Shown here: positions 25,852 through 34,670 of the stretch, piece after piece
Numbering within the stretch: position 1 is the first letter of the stretch
How the letters are laid out: each line of letters opens with the position of its first letter
DNA from: an uncultured Caryophanales bacterium
GTDB lineage: Bacteria > Bacillota_I > Bacilli_A > RF39 > UBA660
Reading direction: 5' to 3'
Assembly: GCA_946410555.1 (NCBI GenBank)
Contig: CAMKAT010000007.1
Location: 1-52,548 of the forward strand
Length of the DNA stretch: 52,548 nt
Made by a program: the position numbers and the translations under genes
The notes under the pieces: model-generated
What the model saw: only the letters and a program-made list of their open reading frames with translations
Database searches by the model: none
Told to the model about the DNA's origin: nothing

Positions 25852-25930
25852 AAAAAAAGCGCACACGATTAGAGATTATTATGGCTGCTGTGTTCCCACT
25901 CTGACCAGGTTTTAATATAACCGTTGCGCA
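25852..25930 (-). ncRNA. ffs: Signal recognition particle RNA (4.5S-like, small type)
   Basis: About 79 nt. The minus strand carries the conserved core 'CTGGTCAGAGTGGGAACACA' followed by GCAGCC, with terminal complementary arms GCGCAACGG and the CGTGTGCGC end, then a T-run (25852-25858). It binds Ffh for co-translational targeting. It lacks the Alu domain of Bacillus scRNA and is of the short mollicute-like or Gram-negative-like form. Located between tadA and the parS gap. Confidence 0.92.
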
Positions 25931-25935
25931 ATTTA

Positions 25936-25963
25936 ATTATAACATATTTGTTTATAAAAACAA
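25936..25963 (-). promoter_or_regulatory. Promoter of SRP RNA
   Basis: Minus strand TTGTTT (25963-25958), 16-base spacer, TATAAT (25941-25936), about seven bases upstream of the SRP RNA 5' end. The spacer also contains a TTATAAACA motif identical to those beside the parS sites. Confidence 0.65.
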
Positions 25964-25984
25964 GCATTTTAAATAGTTAATAAA

Positions 25985-26000
25985 TGTTTCACGTGAAACA
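25985..26000. promoter_or_regulatory. parS site 1
   Basis: TGTTTCACGTGAAACA, a perfect 16-base palindrome matching the bacterial parS consensus; perfect symmetry extends to 22 bases (25982-26003). TGTTTATAA follows at 26004-26012. Confidence 0.93.
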
Positions 26001-26287
26001 TTTTGTTTATAAATCATGTTTTATAAACAATTAGAGTTTTATCATTAAAATATTATTTCTTTATAAATTCTTATTTTTCCACTTAAACAATTACTATAAA
26101 TCACATAAATATGATATTTTCTCCTGTTTTTTAAGATAATCATTCAAACTATATCACTTTTAGTTTATTATTACATACTTATTAATTTGTAATAACTACT
26201 ACAGTAGTTAATTAACATGCAGTAATCAACATACAAAAATGCTTCTTCTGTCTTATTTTGTTCATTTTCATAATCTATCACTCTTAA

Positions 26288-26303
26288 TGTTTCACGTGAA
26301 ACA
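26288..26303. promoter_or_regulatory. parS site 2
   Basis: TGTTTCACGTGAAACA, perfect palindrome, 303 bases after site 1, 45 bases after a TTCTTCTGTC motif. Confidence 0.93.
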
Positions 26304-26586
26304 TTTTGTTTATAATTATGTTAGTATATTAATATATAACAACAATTATCATTAATATAAAAACAATAAACAACGATATTACGTAGTTTTACACACATTT
26401 ATCTTTATTATTTTTATTTTTTTCTTCTGTCTTTATTTGTTTATTTTCATATCCTATCACAGCATATTATATATTATTTCTTTAAAAATACTTATTTATT
26501 GTTTTCATAAGATCATATCGTTTCTTATTTATTAAAATTCTTCTTCTGTCTTTTTCTTTTGTTTATTACATTCTTTATCACATATA

Positions 26587-26602
26587 TGTTTCACGTGAAA
26601 CA
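26587..26602. promoter_or_regulatory. parS site 3
   Basis: TGTTTCACGTGAAACA, perfect palindrome, 299 bases after site 2, 46 bases after a TTCTTCTGTC motif. Confidence 0.93.
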
Positions 26603-26795
26603 TTTTTGTTTATAAATAAAATTCTTATTTTATTAATTTATTTCTTTAAAATTTATATTTTTTCAACTAATCCTATAATAATTTCGGATGAATTTATGAT
26701 TTATTAATAGTATTATTACGTTTTTTATCATAAATTACCCATATAAAATCTTTCTTCTGTCTTTTTATGTTTTTTTCATTATCTATCACTTTTAA

Positions 26796-26811
26796 TGTTT
26801 CACGTGAAACA
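26796..26811. promoter_or_regulatory. parS site 4
   Basis: TGTTTCACGTGAAACA, perfect palindrome, 209 bases after site 3, 44 bases after a TTCTTCTGTC motif. Confidence 0.93.
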
Positions 26812-27060
26812 TTTTGTTTATAAATACTAGTTAATAAACTATTTTAGTTTTTTTCTTCATCTTATTTTTGTTTATCTTTCTTATTTTATCAACATTACAT
26901 AAAAATATATTTTTTATTTATAAAGGTAAAAATAACGAAATATCGTTACTTTTTAGTTCTTTTTTTCTAAATTATGTTCCTAATTTATATATTGGATTCT
27001 ATTATTCTAAAATCTTCTTCTGTCTTTATCTTTTGTTTATTTCTATCTTTCTCACATCTA

Positions 27061-27076
27061 TGTTTCACGTGAAACA
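27061..27076. promoter_or_regulatory. parS site 5
   Basis: TGTTTCACGTGAAACA, perfect palindrome, 265 bases after site 4, 46 bases after a TTCTTCTGTC motif. It is followed by TGTGGATAA (27080-27088), a perfect DnaA box on the minus strand, directly before the gyrA terminator. Confidence 0.93.
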
Positions 27077-27088
27077 TTTTGTGGATAA

Positions 27089-27116
27089 ATAAAAAAGAGG
27101 AATTATTCTTCCTCTT
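27089..27116 (-). terminator. Terminator of gyrA
   Basis: AAGAGGAA / TTCCTCTT stem with a T-run on the minus strand, abutting the DnaA box of parS unit 5. Confidence 0.75.
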
Positions 27117-29709
27117 CATTTTGTTTATTTTCTTCTGTTACTTGTTGTTTTTCTTCACTTATTAGTTCTTTTTCACTGTTAATTTCTTCATTTTCTTCTG
27201 TTTCTTCGATTTCTTCTTCTCTTAAAGTTAAACTTATTGTTGAAACATATTGTTCTTCTTTTAAGTTGATTAACTTAACTCCTTGAGTTACACGACCTAA
27301 TTGAGATACTTGTTCAATCGGTAATCTGATAATCATACCGCTTTCAGTAATAATTAATAGATCTAATCCATCAATTACATTATGGAATGATATCATAGGA
27401 CCGTTCTTTTCTGTAACATTAACAGCTGTAACACCCTTAGAACCACGTTTTGTAATTCTGTATTCTTTTAACAGTGTTTTCTTACCATAACCATTCTTAG
27501 TAACAATTAATATATTGTCATCATCATGACCTATATCCATACCAATACATGTAGCTTCATTATCTAAGTTAATACCTTTAACTCCAGATGCTGTTCTACC
27601 CATTGGTCTTACTTCATTTTCATCAAAGATAACCATTTTTCCTTCAGATGAACCTAAAAGAATCTTAAATGTTCCATCAGTTAACATAACATCAATTAAT
27701 TGATCATCTTCTTTTAAAGTAATAGCAATTTTACCAGATTTTCTTATATTATCAAATTCTTCGATTGGAGTTTTCTTAATTAAACCATTTTTAGTAGCTA
27801 AAATTAAGTATTTAGCATCATTTTCACGTTTAACACTAATAATTGAACTAATTTTTTCATCTTTTTCGATTTGAAGTAAGTTAATTATTGGTAATCCTTT
27901 AGCTTGTCTACTATAAATAGGAACTTCATAACCTTTCAATCTATATACTCTACCTTTATTAGTAAAGAATAGAATCCAATCATGAGTTGAAGAATTAATC
28001 AAGTATTTAACGTAATCATCTTCGTTAGTTGACATTCCTTTTACGCCTACTCCACCACGATTTTGGGTTTTATAAGTATCTGTAGTAATTCTCTTGATAT
28101 ATCCTTTATCAGTTAATGAAATCATAATGTTTTCTTCAGGTATTAATGATTCATCTTCAATAAAGTCTATAGCAGTCATATCGATGTAAGTTCTTCTTTC
28201 ATCACCGAATCTTCTAGCTATATCTTGCATTTCATCTTTAACAATACCGCATACTCTAGCATCACTAGCTAAAATATCGTTATAATCTGCAATTTTCTTT
28301 AATAATTCGTCTCTTTCAGCTTCTACCTTATCTTTTTCAAGACCAGTTAACTTACGAAGTCTCATTTGTAAGATATCTTCTGTTTGAATATCATCAAGAC
28401 CGAATCTAGATCCTAATGTAGCTTTAGCTTCATCATCGTTCTTAGAACTTCTAATAATGTGTACTACTTCATCAATATTATCAATAGCAATTATTTCACC
28501 ATTTAAAATATGAACTCTTTCTTCAGCTCTAGCTAAATCATATCTAGTTCTTCTTATAATAACTTCTTTTTGGAAGTTTGTATATTTTATTAAAATATCT
28601 CTTAAAGGTAGTATTTTAGGTACTCCCTCATCTAACATTAAGAAGTTAATACCAAATGTTGTTTGTAATTGAGTACTCTTATATAAATTATTTAATACTA
28701 CGTTAGCATTAGCGTCTTTCTTTAGTGTAATAACTATTCTAATACCATTTTCTAGGTTAGTTTCTTCATGAAGATCAGCTATACCATCAATAACTTTATC
28801 TCTTACTAATTCAGCAATCTTTTGTTGGAATTCTTTCTTATTAACTTGGTAAGGAAGTTCAGTAATAATAATTTGTTGATGATTTCCTTTATCTTCGATA
28901 GCAACTTTTCCACGAATAGTAATAGTTCCTCTACCAGTTTCGTACGCTTGTTTGATACCAGAATTTCCTAAGATAATAGCTCCAGTAGGAAAATCAGGTC
29001 CTTTTACAATATCCATTAATTCCATAGTAGGAATTTCAGGATTATCTATAACTGCACAACATCCGTTTATTACCTCTTTTAAGTTATGTGGAGGAATGTT
29101 TGTTGCCATACCTACTGCGATACCCATTGTTCCATTAACAAGCACATTAGGGAATCTAGAAGGTAATACAGTTGGTTCTTTAGTAGTTGCATCGAAGTTA
29201 GGTTCGAAGTCTACTGTATCTTTTCTAATATCTCTTAATAATTCTAATGTTAATTTTTCTAGTCTAGCTTCAGTATAACGCATTGCTGCGGCTCCATCAC
29301 CATCCATAGAACCAAAGTTTCCATGTCCATCAATTAAAGGACATCTATATGAGAATGGTTGAGCCATTCTTACTAATGCATCATAGATAGATGAGTCACC
29401 ATGTGGATGGTAAGTACCCATAACTTGACCAACAGTAGTTGCTGATTTTCTATGAGGTTTATCTGGTGTAATACCATTTTCAAACATTGAATATAAAATT
29501 CTTCTGTGAACTGGTTTTAAACCATCTCTTAAATCAGGTAAAGCACGAGCTACAATTACAGACATTGAGTATTCAAGAAACGAATCCTTCATTTCTGATA
29601 CTATGTCTTTTGATACTATTTTGTTTTCTTCTTCTACAAATTCAGCTTCTTCAGGAGTTTCAACTACTTCAGTGTCTTCATTAAGTTCTAATTCTTTATT
29701 ATCTTCCAT
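27103..29709 (-). CDS. gyrA: DNA gyrase subunit A
   Basis: 868 residues. Catalytic Tyr in '[14 protein letters not shown]', winged-helix quinolone region '[19 protein letters not shown]' with wild-type-like Ser and Asp, then a six-bladed C-terminal domain. The GyrA box reads 'QNRGGVG' instead of the usual Q(R/K)RGG(R/K)G. The tail (last 50 residues) is strongly acidic. With GyrB it introduces negative supercoils. AGGAGG precedes the ATG; ten bases after gyrB, so co-transcribed. Adjacency to gyrB supports GyrA rather than ParC. Confidence 0.96.
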   Translation of the reverse strand: MEDNKELELNEDTEVVETPEEAEFVEEENKIVSKDIVSEMKDSFLEYSMSVIVARALPDLRDGLKPVHRRILYSMFENGITPDKPHRKSATTVGQVMGTYHPHGDSSIYDALVRMAQPFSYRCPLIDGHGNFGSMDGDGAAAMRYTEARLEKLTLELLRDIRKDTVDFEPNFDATTKEPTVLPSRFPNVLVNGTMGIAVGMATNIPPHNLKEVINGCCAVIDNPEIPTMELMDIVKGPDFPTGAIILGNSGIKQAYETGRGTITIRGKVAIEDKGNHQQIIITELPYQVNKKEFQQKIAELVRDKVIDGIADLHEETNLENGIRIVITLKKDANANVVLNNLYKSTQLQTTFGINFLMLDEGVPKILPLRDILIKYTNFQKEVIIRRTRYDLARAEERVHILNGEIIAIDNIDEVVHIIRSSKNDDEAKATLGSRFGLDDIQTEDILQMRLRKLTGLEKDKVEAERDELLKKIADYNDILASDARVCGIVKDEMQDIARRFGDERRTYIDMTAIDFIEDESLIPEENIMISLTDKGYIKRITTDTYKTQNRGGVGVKGMSTNEDDYVKYLINSSTHDWILFFTNKGRVYRLKGYEVPIYSRQAKGLPIINLLQIEKDEKISSIISVKRENDAKYLILATKNGLIKKTPIEEFDNIRKSGKIAITLKEDDQLIDVMLTDGTFKILLGSSEGKMVIFDENEVRPMGRTASGVKGINLDNEATCIGMDIGHDDDNILIVTKNGYGKKTLLKEYRITKRGSKGVTAVNVTEKNGPMISFHNVIDGLDLLIITESGMIIRLPIEQVSQLGRVTQGVKLINLKEEQYVSTISLTLREEEIEETEENEEINSEKELISEEKQQVTEENKQNEEEE

Positions 29710-29719
29710 AATTTACCTC

Positions 29720-31651
29720 CTAATAGTCTAAGTTTTCAACGTATCCAGCATTTTCAACAATGAATTTACGTCTTGGTTCTACGTCATCACTCATTAATAA
29801 TTCAAATACTTCATTTGCAGCCATAGCATCTTCAACTGTAACTTGTCTTAATACTCTATTTTTAGCACTCATTGTAGTTTCTCTTAATTCGATAGCATCC
29901 ATTTCTCCTAAACCTTTGAAACGGTTAATAATCTTAGAATTTTGATACTTTTCAGGAATTTCAGCTATTATTTGAGCTAAATGTTCATCTGTTTGAGCAA
30001 GTCTAGTAGTTTTACCATAAGTTACCTTATATAGTGGAGGTTGTGCTGAATAAACATAACCACCTTCAACTACTGGTCTAAAGAATCTATAGAATAAAGT
30101 TAAAAGTAATGTTCTAATATGAGCTCCGTCTACATCGGCATCAGTCATGATAATGATTTTGTGATATCTCAACTTAGAAATATCAAAATCTTCACCAATT
30201 CCTGTACCAAATGCAGTAATCATACTCTTTATTTCTTCATTATTTAATGCTCTATCAAGTCTAGCTTTTTCAACATTTAAGATTTTTCCTCTTAAAGGTA
30301 AGATAGCTTGAGTCATATAATCTCTACCATCTTTTGCTGATCCACCGGCTGAATCACCCTCGACTATAAATATTTCACATTCTGATGGGTCTTTAGACTT
30401 ACAATCAGTAAGTTTACCCATGAAGTTAATATTATCTAGTCCAGTCTTTCTACGAGTTGCTTCTCTTGCCTTTTTAGCTGCAATTCTCGCACGTGATGCT
30501 GTTGTAGCTTTTTCAATAATCATCTTAGCATCTTGTGGATTTTCCATTAAGAATCTTTCAAATCCTTCAACAAAGATATCAGATGCAATTTTTCTTACTT
30601 CAGAGTTACCAAGTTTAGTCTTAGTTTGTCCTTCAAATTGTGGATCTGGATGTTTACAAGAAATAATCATTGTTAAACCTTCTCTTACATCTTCACCTGT
30701 TAAAGCATCATCTTTATCTTTTAAGATATTATTATTTTTAGCATAATTGTTAATTACTCTTGTTAAAGCAGCTTTAACGCCATCTTCATGAGTACCACCT
30801 TCAATAGTATTAATATTATTAGTAAATGAATAGATATTTTCTTGATATCCATCATTATATTGAAGTGCTACTTCGATAGAAATATCATCTTTAACCCCTT
30901 CTAAATAGATAATATCTTCATGTAATGGTGTTTTAGCTTTATTAAGCATCTTAACATATTCTGAAATACCACCTAAATAATGGAAAGTTTCTTGTTTAGG
31001 TTCTTCTCCTCTTTTATCAATTAAGTGAATCTTTAATCCTTTATTCAAGAATGCTAATTCTCTTAATCTCTTTTCTAAAGTTTCAAACTTATAAACAGTA
31101 GTTTCTCTAAATATTTCAGGATCTGCTTTAAATCTTACTTCAGTACCATGAATATCATCATCGCAAGAATCAATAACAGTTAATGCACCAAGTGGATGTC
31201 CACCTTTTTCAAATTTTTCAAAGTATACCTTAGAATCTCTATATACTCTAACTTCTAACCAATCTGATAAAGCGTTAACAACTGATGCACCTACACCATG
31301 AAGTCCTCCGGATACTTTATATCCTCCACCACCAAACTTACCACCAGCATGTAATACTGTGAAGATAGTTTCAATAGTAGATAATCCAGTCTTTTCATTA
31401 ATACCTGTAGGCATACCTCTACCATTATCTCTTACTGAAATAATTTCTCCTGGTTCAATAGTTACTTGAATTTCAGTACAAAAACCAGCTAATGCTTCAT
31501 CTACAGAGTTATCTACAATTTCCCATACTAAATGGTGTAATCCTCTTTCAGATGTTGTACCGATATACATACCAGGTCTTTTACGAACTGCTTCTAATCC
31601 TTCAAGAACTTGTATCTCAGAATCATTATAAGCATCTATTTCATTTTTCAT
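29720..31651 (-). CDS. gyrB: DNA gyrase subunit B
   Basis: 643 residues. GHKL ATPase: '[15 protein letters not shown]', '[13 protein letters not shown]', '[22 protein letters not shown]'. Toprim domain: '[17 protein letters not shown]' and '[18 protein letters not shown]'. C-terminal 'PPLYKV' and '[10 protein letters not shown]'. ATP-driven subunit of gyrase. AGGAGG precedes the ATG. Its start overlaps recF by 11 bases, showing the order recF-gyrB-gyrA as one transcription unit. Confidence 0.98.
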   Translation of the reverse strand: MKNEIDAYNDSEIQVLEGLEAVRKRPGMYIGTTSERGLHHLVWEIVDNSVDEALAGFCTEIQVTIEPGEIISVRDNGRGMPTGINEKTGLSTIETIFTVLHAGGKFGGGGYKVSGGLHGVGASVVNALSDWLEVRVYRDSKVYFEKFEKGGHPLGALTVIDSCDDDIHGTEVRFKADPEIFRETTVYKFETLEKRLRELAFLNKGLKIHLIDKRGEEPKQETFHYLGGISEYVKMLNKAKTPLHEDIIYLEGVKDDISIEVALQYNDGYQENIYSFTNNINTIEGGTHEDGVKAALTRVINNYAKNNNILKDKDDALTGEDVREGLTMIISCKHPDPQFEGQTKTKLGNSEVRKIASDIFVEGFERFLMENPQDAKMIIEKATTASRARIAAKKAREATRRKTGLDNINFMGKLTDCKSKDPSECEIFIVEGDSAGGSAKDGRDYMTQAILPLRGKILNVEKARLDRALNNEEIKSMITAFGTGIGEDFDISKLRYHKIIIMTDADVDGAHIRTLLLTLFYRFFRPVVEGGYVYSAQPPLYKVTYGKTTRLAQTDEHLAQIIAEIPEKYQNSKIINRFKGLGEMDAIELRETTMSAKNRVLRQVTVEDAMAANEVFELLMSDDVEPRRKFIVENAGYVENLDY

Positions 31652-32738
31652 ATGTAACCTCCTCTACGATACCATTTTTTACTTTAAATATCTTGCTTCC
31701 CTCTTTTATTCTTTTAGAAAGCTTAGATATTTCTGTTGTAGTTATAAATGTTTGAATATCATCATTTATGAACTCTAATATATTATTGATTTTAACTTTA
31801 TCTAATTCACTATATAGATCATCTAATATTAGAATTGGTATTACTCCCTTTTTATTCTTGAATAGTTCTAATTCTGATAACTTAAATGCTATAATTGCAT
31901 TCTTTTTTTCTCCTTCAGAACCAAAATCTTTTAAATACACATTTCTTAAAGTAAAATCATAATCATCTCTATGTATTCCCAAACTTGTTTGACCATTTCT
32001 CATATCTGAATTAACAATTCTTTTATAAGACTTTAATATATCTTCCTTACTTTTATCATAATCTGATTTATAAGTAAGTTTTAACCCATCAATTCCTGTT
32101 ATGTTCTTATAAATATCAGAAATATATAAAGATATATCATTTATAAACTCTTTACGATATTTATGAACTTTAAGACCATATTCTACTAATTGATTAGTAA
32201 TTATATCTAAATAGTCTTTTGAAGCATTACCATTCAAATATAGCGTCTTTAAATACATATTTCTTTGTTTTAATATCTTATTATATAAAGTAAGATATTT
32301 TAGATATTCGTTACTAAATTGTGATAAATCAACATTTATTAACTTTCTTCTAGTATTTGGCGTATCTTTTATAAGTTTTAAATCTTCTGATGTGAATAAA
32401 ATAACATTTATATTAGAAATATAATCACTTATTCTTTTAATAACAGTATTATTCTTCTTAACCGTTTTTTTATTCTTATCTAAAATAACTTTAAAGGATT
32501 CTTTTCTTTTTTCCTTTACTTCCCCTTCTATTCTAGTTAATTCCTTATCATGTTTGATAATTACATCTTCCCTCGTACCTCTGAAAGACTTTGTTAAGGC
32601 TAAAACATAGATAGCTTCTACTATATTTGTTTTACCTGATCCGTTTCTTCCAATTATGATATTTTTACAAGGATTAAAACTTAATTCTAAATTATCATAA
32701 TTTCTAAAGTTCATTACTTTAATTTTTTGAATTTTCAT
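31641..32738 (-). CDS. recF: DNA replication and repair protein RecF
   Basis: 365 residues. SMC-like ATPase: Walker A '[17 protein letters not shown]' near residues 28-44, signature '[17 protein letters not shown]', Walker B '[13 protein letters not shown]'. It recognises gap junctions and, with RecO and RecR, helps load RecA. AAGGGGG precedes the ATG. The usual small S4-domain gene yaaA is not found upstream; a comK-like gene occupies that place. Confidence 0.97.
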   Translation of the reverse strand: MKIQKIKVMNFRNYDNLELSFNPCKNIIIGRNGSGKTNIVEAIYVLALTKSFRGTREDVIIKHDKELTRIEGEVKEKRKESFKVILDKNKKTVKKNNTVIKRISDYISNINVILFTSEDLKLIKDTPNTRRKLINVDLSQFSNEYLKYLTLYNKILKQRNMYLKTLYLNGNASKDYLDIITNQLVEYGLKVHKYRKEFINDISLYISDIYKNITGIDGLKLTYKSDYDKSKEDILKSYKRIVNSDMRNGQTSLGIHRDDYDFTLRNVYLKDFGSEGEKKNAIIAFKLSELELFKNKKGVIPILILDDLYSELDKVKINNILEFINDDIQTFITTTEISKLSKRIKEGSKIFKVKNGIVEEVTYEK

Positions 32739-32847
32739 TTTAACCCCCTTAAAATCAATTTTAACGAGTTTTATTATATAAGTAGTACACCTATACCAAT
32801 ATAATTATATCATAAAAAGAGGTATATTAAAAAATAAAATAGGCATT

Positions 32848-33288
32848 TTAGGCATTATTTTTCATTAATTTTGAAGATAATCTGCTAGCTCTCAAAATTT
32901 GATTATTTATAACATTTAAACTAGAGTTTACTGGTATTGAAAAACCATTATTAAACTTAATTTTATTATTATTTTTATCCTTATATGCATATGCTACATT
33001 ATCAATATTTATCCAAGATGTATTCTTAAGTCTTGGAGAACATGTAGGAAAGAATATAATATTATTCTTATCTTCAATAATAATAGGAGCTTTATAAGAA
33101 TAACCAGTAAGTTTCTTAGTTCCTTCTACCCTACCTGCATAACTACTACCATACATATTACAGTTACATCTAATAATAGCATTAGGATTTTTATTAATTA
33201 TGATCTTTTTATTCTTTTCAAAAACAATACTTTTACTTTGATAAGACATTATTGCTAATGTATTACTATTTATTAAGTAATTATTCAT
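32848..33288 (-). CDS. comK: ComK-family competence transcription factor homologue
   Basis: 146 residues. The core matches ComK: 'LINSNTLAIMSYQSKSIVFEKN' at the start, the hallmark 'GSSYAGRVEGTK' (GSSYAGR at 47-53), 'YKAPIIIEDKNNIIFFPTCSPR' (FFPT at 79-82), 'SWINI' (Trp92) and 'FNNGFSIPVNSSLNVINNQILRASRL'. In Bacillus ComK binds AAAA-N5-TTTT boxes and activates DNA-uptake genes. This copy is about 45 residues shorter at the C-terminus, where Bacillus ComK carries its MecA/ClpCP-control tail. Strong AGGAGGTG site. It lies alone between dnaN and recF; 10-bp direct repeats sit in its promoter. Confidence 0.85.
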   Translation of the reverse strand: MNNYLINSNTLAIMSYQSKSIVFEKNKKIIINKNPNAIIRCNCNMYGSSYAGRVEGTKKLTGYSYKAPIIIEDKNNIIFFPTCSPRLKNTSWINIDNVAYAYKDKNNNKIKFNNGFSIPVNSSLNVINNQILRASRLSSKLMKNNA

Positions 33289-33334
33289 CTAATTCACCTC
33301 CTTTAAGTTCACTATATACTAATGAAGTGAGGTT

Positions 33335-33354
33335 TTTTGTCGATATTTGTCGAT
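33335..33354. repeat. Tandem 10-bp repeat upstream of comK
   Basis: TTTTGTCGAT directly followed by ATTTGTCGAT. On the minus strand (ATCGACAAAT, ATCGACAAAA) the repeats fall at the -35 position, with TAGTAT 16 bases downstream of the second TCGACA. Possible operator for comK control; inference. Confidence 0.5.
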
Positions 33355-33366
33355 TTTTAATAAAAA

Positions 33367-33395
33367 ATAAAAAAAGATAGTAAAAATACTATCTT
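33367..33395 (-). terminator. Terminator of dnaN
   Basis: AAGATAGTA / TACTATCTT stem with a T-run on the minus strand; separates dnaN from comK. Confidence 0.8.
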
Positions 33396-34512
33396 AATAT
33401 GTCTTAATTGGTAAAATTAATTGAATTAATGATTCATCACTATTAGATTTAATAACAATTGGTGCTGAATCTCCGTTCATAAAGATTGTAATATCGTCAT
33501 TTTCAAATGTTCTTAGTGCATCAATCATATATTTAGCACTAAATGATATAACTATTTGTTCATCATTGTTTCTTTCTACATCTAAATAGTCTTCAACTTT
33601 ACCTATTTCAGAAGAAATTGATGAAATACATAATTTATTTTCATTTGCTTCCATTTTAACGATATTTCTTTCTTTACTTTGAGTAAGTAATGCAGCTCTA
33701 TCGATTGAAGCATAAAAATTATTTAAATTAGTAGTAATAATGTACTTAAATTCTTTTGGAATAAAGTTTGAAGTATTAGGATATTGTCCATTTAATAAGT
33801 TAGATTGGAATAAAATATTATCTATTTTAAATAAAATCTTGTTATTAAATACATGGATTTCAACAATTGAAGCATCACTTACAATTTTATCTAGTTCATT
33901 CATGTTTCTTCCTGGAACTACTATATTAATAGCTTCATCAAAGTTTTCTTCAAGAATAAATGTCTTTTTAGCTAATCTATAAGAATCTGTAGTAATAAAT
34001 TCTAAGATATTTCCATTAATATTAATATTTACACCTGTAAGTAATGGTCTACTTTCTTGTGTAGATACTGCAAAGATAGTTTGTTTAATCATTCTCTTTA
34101 GATCTTCACCTTTTAATTTAATAGAATTCTTATTTTCTTCCATTTGTATTTGTGGATAATCATTACTATTTAAGCAATTTAAATTATATTTAGTATTATT
34201 ACAATAAATAATGATACTTGATCCATCTACCACTTCAAAGTTAATAATTTCTCCTGGCATTGATTTAACAATGTCTATAATATATTTAGCTTGAATAACT
34301 ATAGATCCTTCTTTATCTACTGTTTCAATATCCTCTGGTTTAATAAGTGATTTAATAGTTAAGTCTGAATCACTAGCTGTTAATTGTAATCCTTGTTCAT
34401 CTAAGTCGAATTTAATTCCATTTAATATTGGAATAATGTTTTTAGGCGATATTGCTCTATTAACATTTACTAATTGTTCTAATATAATTGATTTTTTAAT
34501 TGAAAATTTCAT
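33394..34512 (-). CDS. dnaN: DNA polymerase III beta subunit (sliding clamp)
   Basis: 372 residues, three repeated clamp domains: 'MKFSIKKSIILEQLVNVNRAISPKNIIPILNGI', 'FAVSTQESRPLLTGVNI', 'TDSYRLAKKTF', 'VVPGRNMNEL' and the terminal 'PIVIKSNSDESLIQLILPIKTY' strand. The clamp tethers polymerase and partner proteins. AAGGAAG precedes the ATG. It follows dnaA by 158 bases and is followed by a terminator. Confidence 0.98.
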   Translation of the reverse strand: MKFSIKKSIILEQLVNVNRAISPKNIIPILNGIKFDLDEQGLQLTASDSDLTIKSLIKPEDIETVDKEGSIVIQAKYIIDIVKSMPGEIINFEVVDGSSIIIYCNNTKYNLNCLNSNDYPQIQMEENKNSIKLKGEDLKRMIKQTIFAVSTQESRPLLTGVNININGNILEFITTDSYRLAKKTFILEENFDEAINIVVPGRNMNELDKIVSDASIVEIHVFNNKILFKIDNILFQSNLLNGQYPNTSNFIPKEFKYIITTNLNNFYASIDRAALLTQSKERNIVKMEANENKLCISSISSEIGKVEDYLDVERNNDEQIVISFSAKYMIDALRTFENDDITIFMNGDSAPIVIKSNSDESLIQLILPIKTY

Positions 34513-34670
34513 TTCATCTTCCTTCTTTCATCTAGTTATTTTTTTATTTATATATTGTTATTAATATAGTCTGTTTATTATGTTGAAAACTTAAGTTTTA
34601 TTCGTATTTTCGTTGTTTTTTATAAATAATTATTAGATTTAATTGTTTATAATTTTTAATTTTTTAACAC
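34513..34670. other. dnaA-dnaN spacer
   Basis: 158 AT-rich bases with no gene. It contains TGTTTATAA (34644-34652), the same DnaA-box-like 9-mer found beside the parS sites. In many Firmicutes this spacer is the second half of a bipartite oriC; I see no tight DnaA-box cluster here. Confidence 0.4.

Larger units (their letters stand above)
25937..27088. repeat. parS-containing non-coding repeat array
   Basis: A 1.15-kb, very AT-rich gap without any credible gene between SRP RNA and gyrA. A composite unit recurs: TTCTTCTGTC, then 20-25 T-rich bases, a TATCAC/CTCAC element, then the parS palindrome and a DnaA-box-like TGTTTATAA 3 bases later. The full unit occurs four times (motif starts 26243, 26541, 26752, 27015; parS 44-46 bases further on). 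There is one unit with parS but no upstream motif (25985), one with the motif but no parS (26422), and degenerate copies near 26118 and 26852. Likely the chromosome's centromere-like region. Confidence 0.85.

Noticed and set aside
25985..27076. CRISPR-like array in the parS gap
   Set aside because: Repeats are palindromic parS sites with uneven spacing of 209-303 bases, far longer than CRISPR spacers, and no cas genes are present.
26868..27092. Rightward open frame of 74 codons in the parS gap
   Set aside because: It consists of T-rich sequence, includes parS site 5 and the repeated TTCTTCTGTC motif, has no ribosome-binding site and no protein-like composition.
28952..29278. Rightward 108-codon frame inside gyrA
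   Set aside because: Antisense shadow of a well-conserved gyrA region; the same holds for frames opposite gyrB, recF and rsmG.
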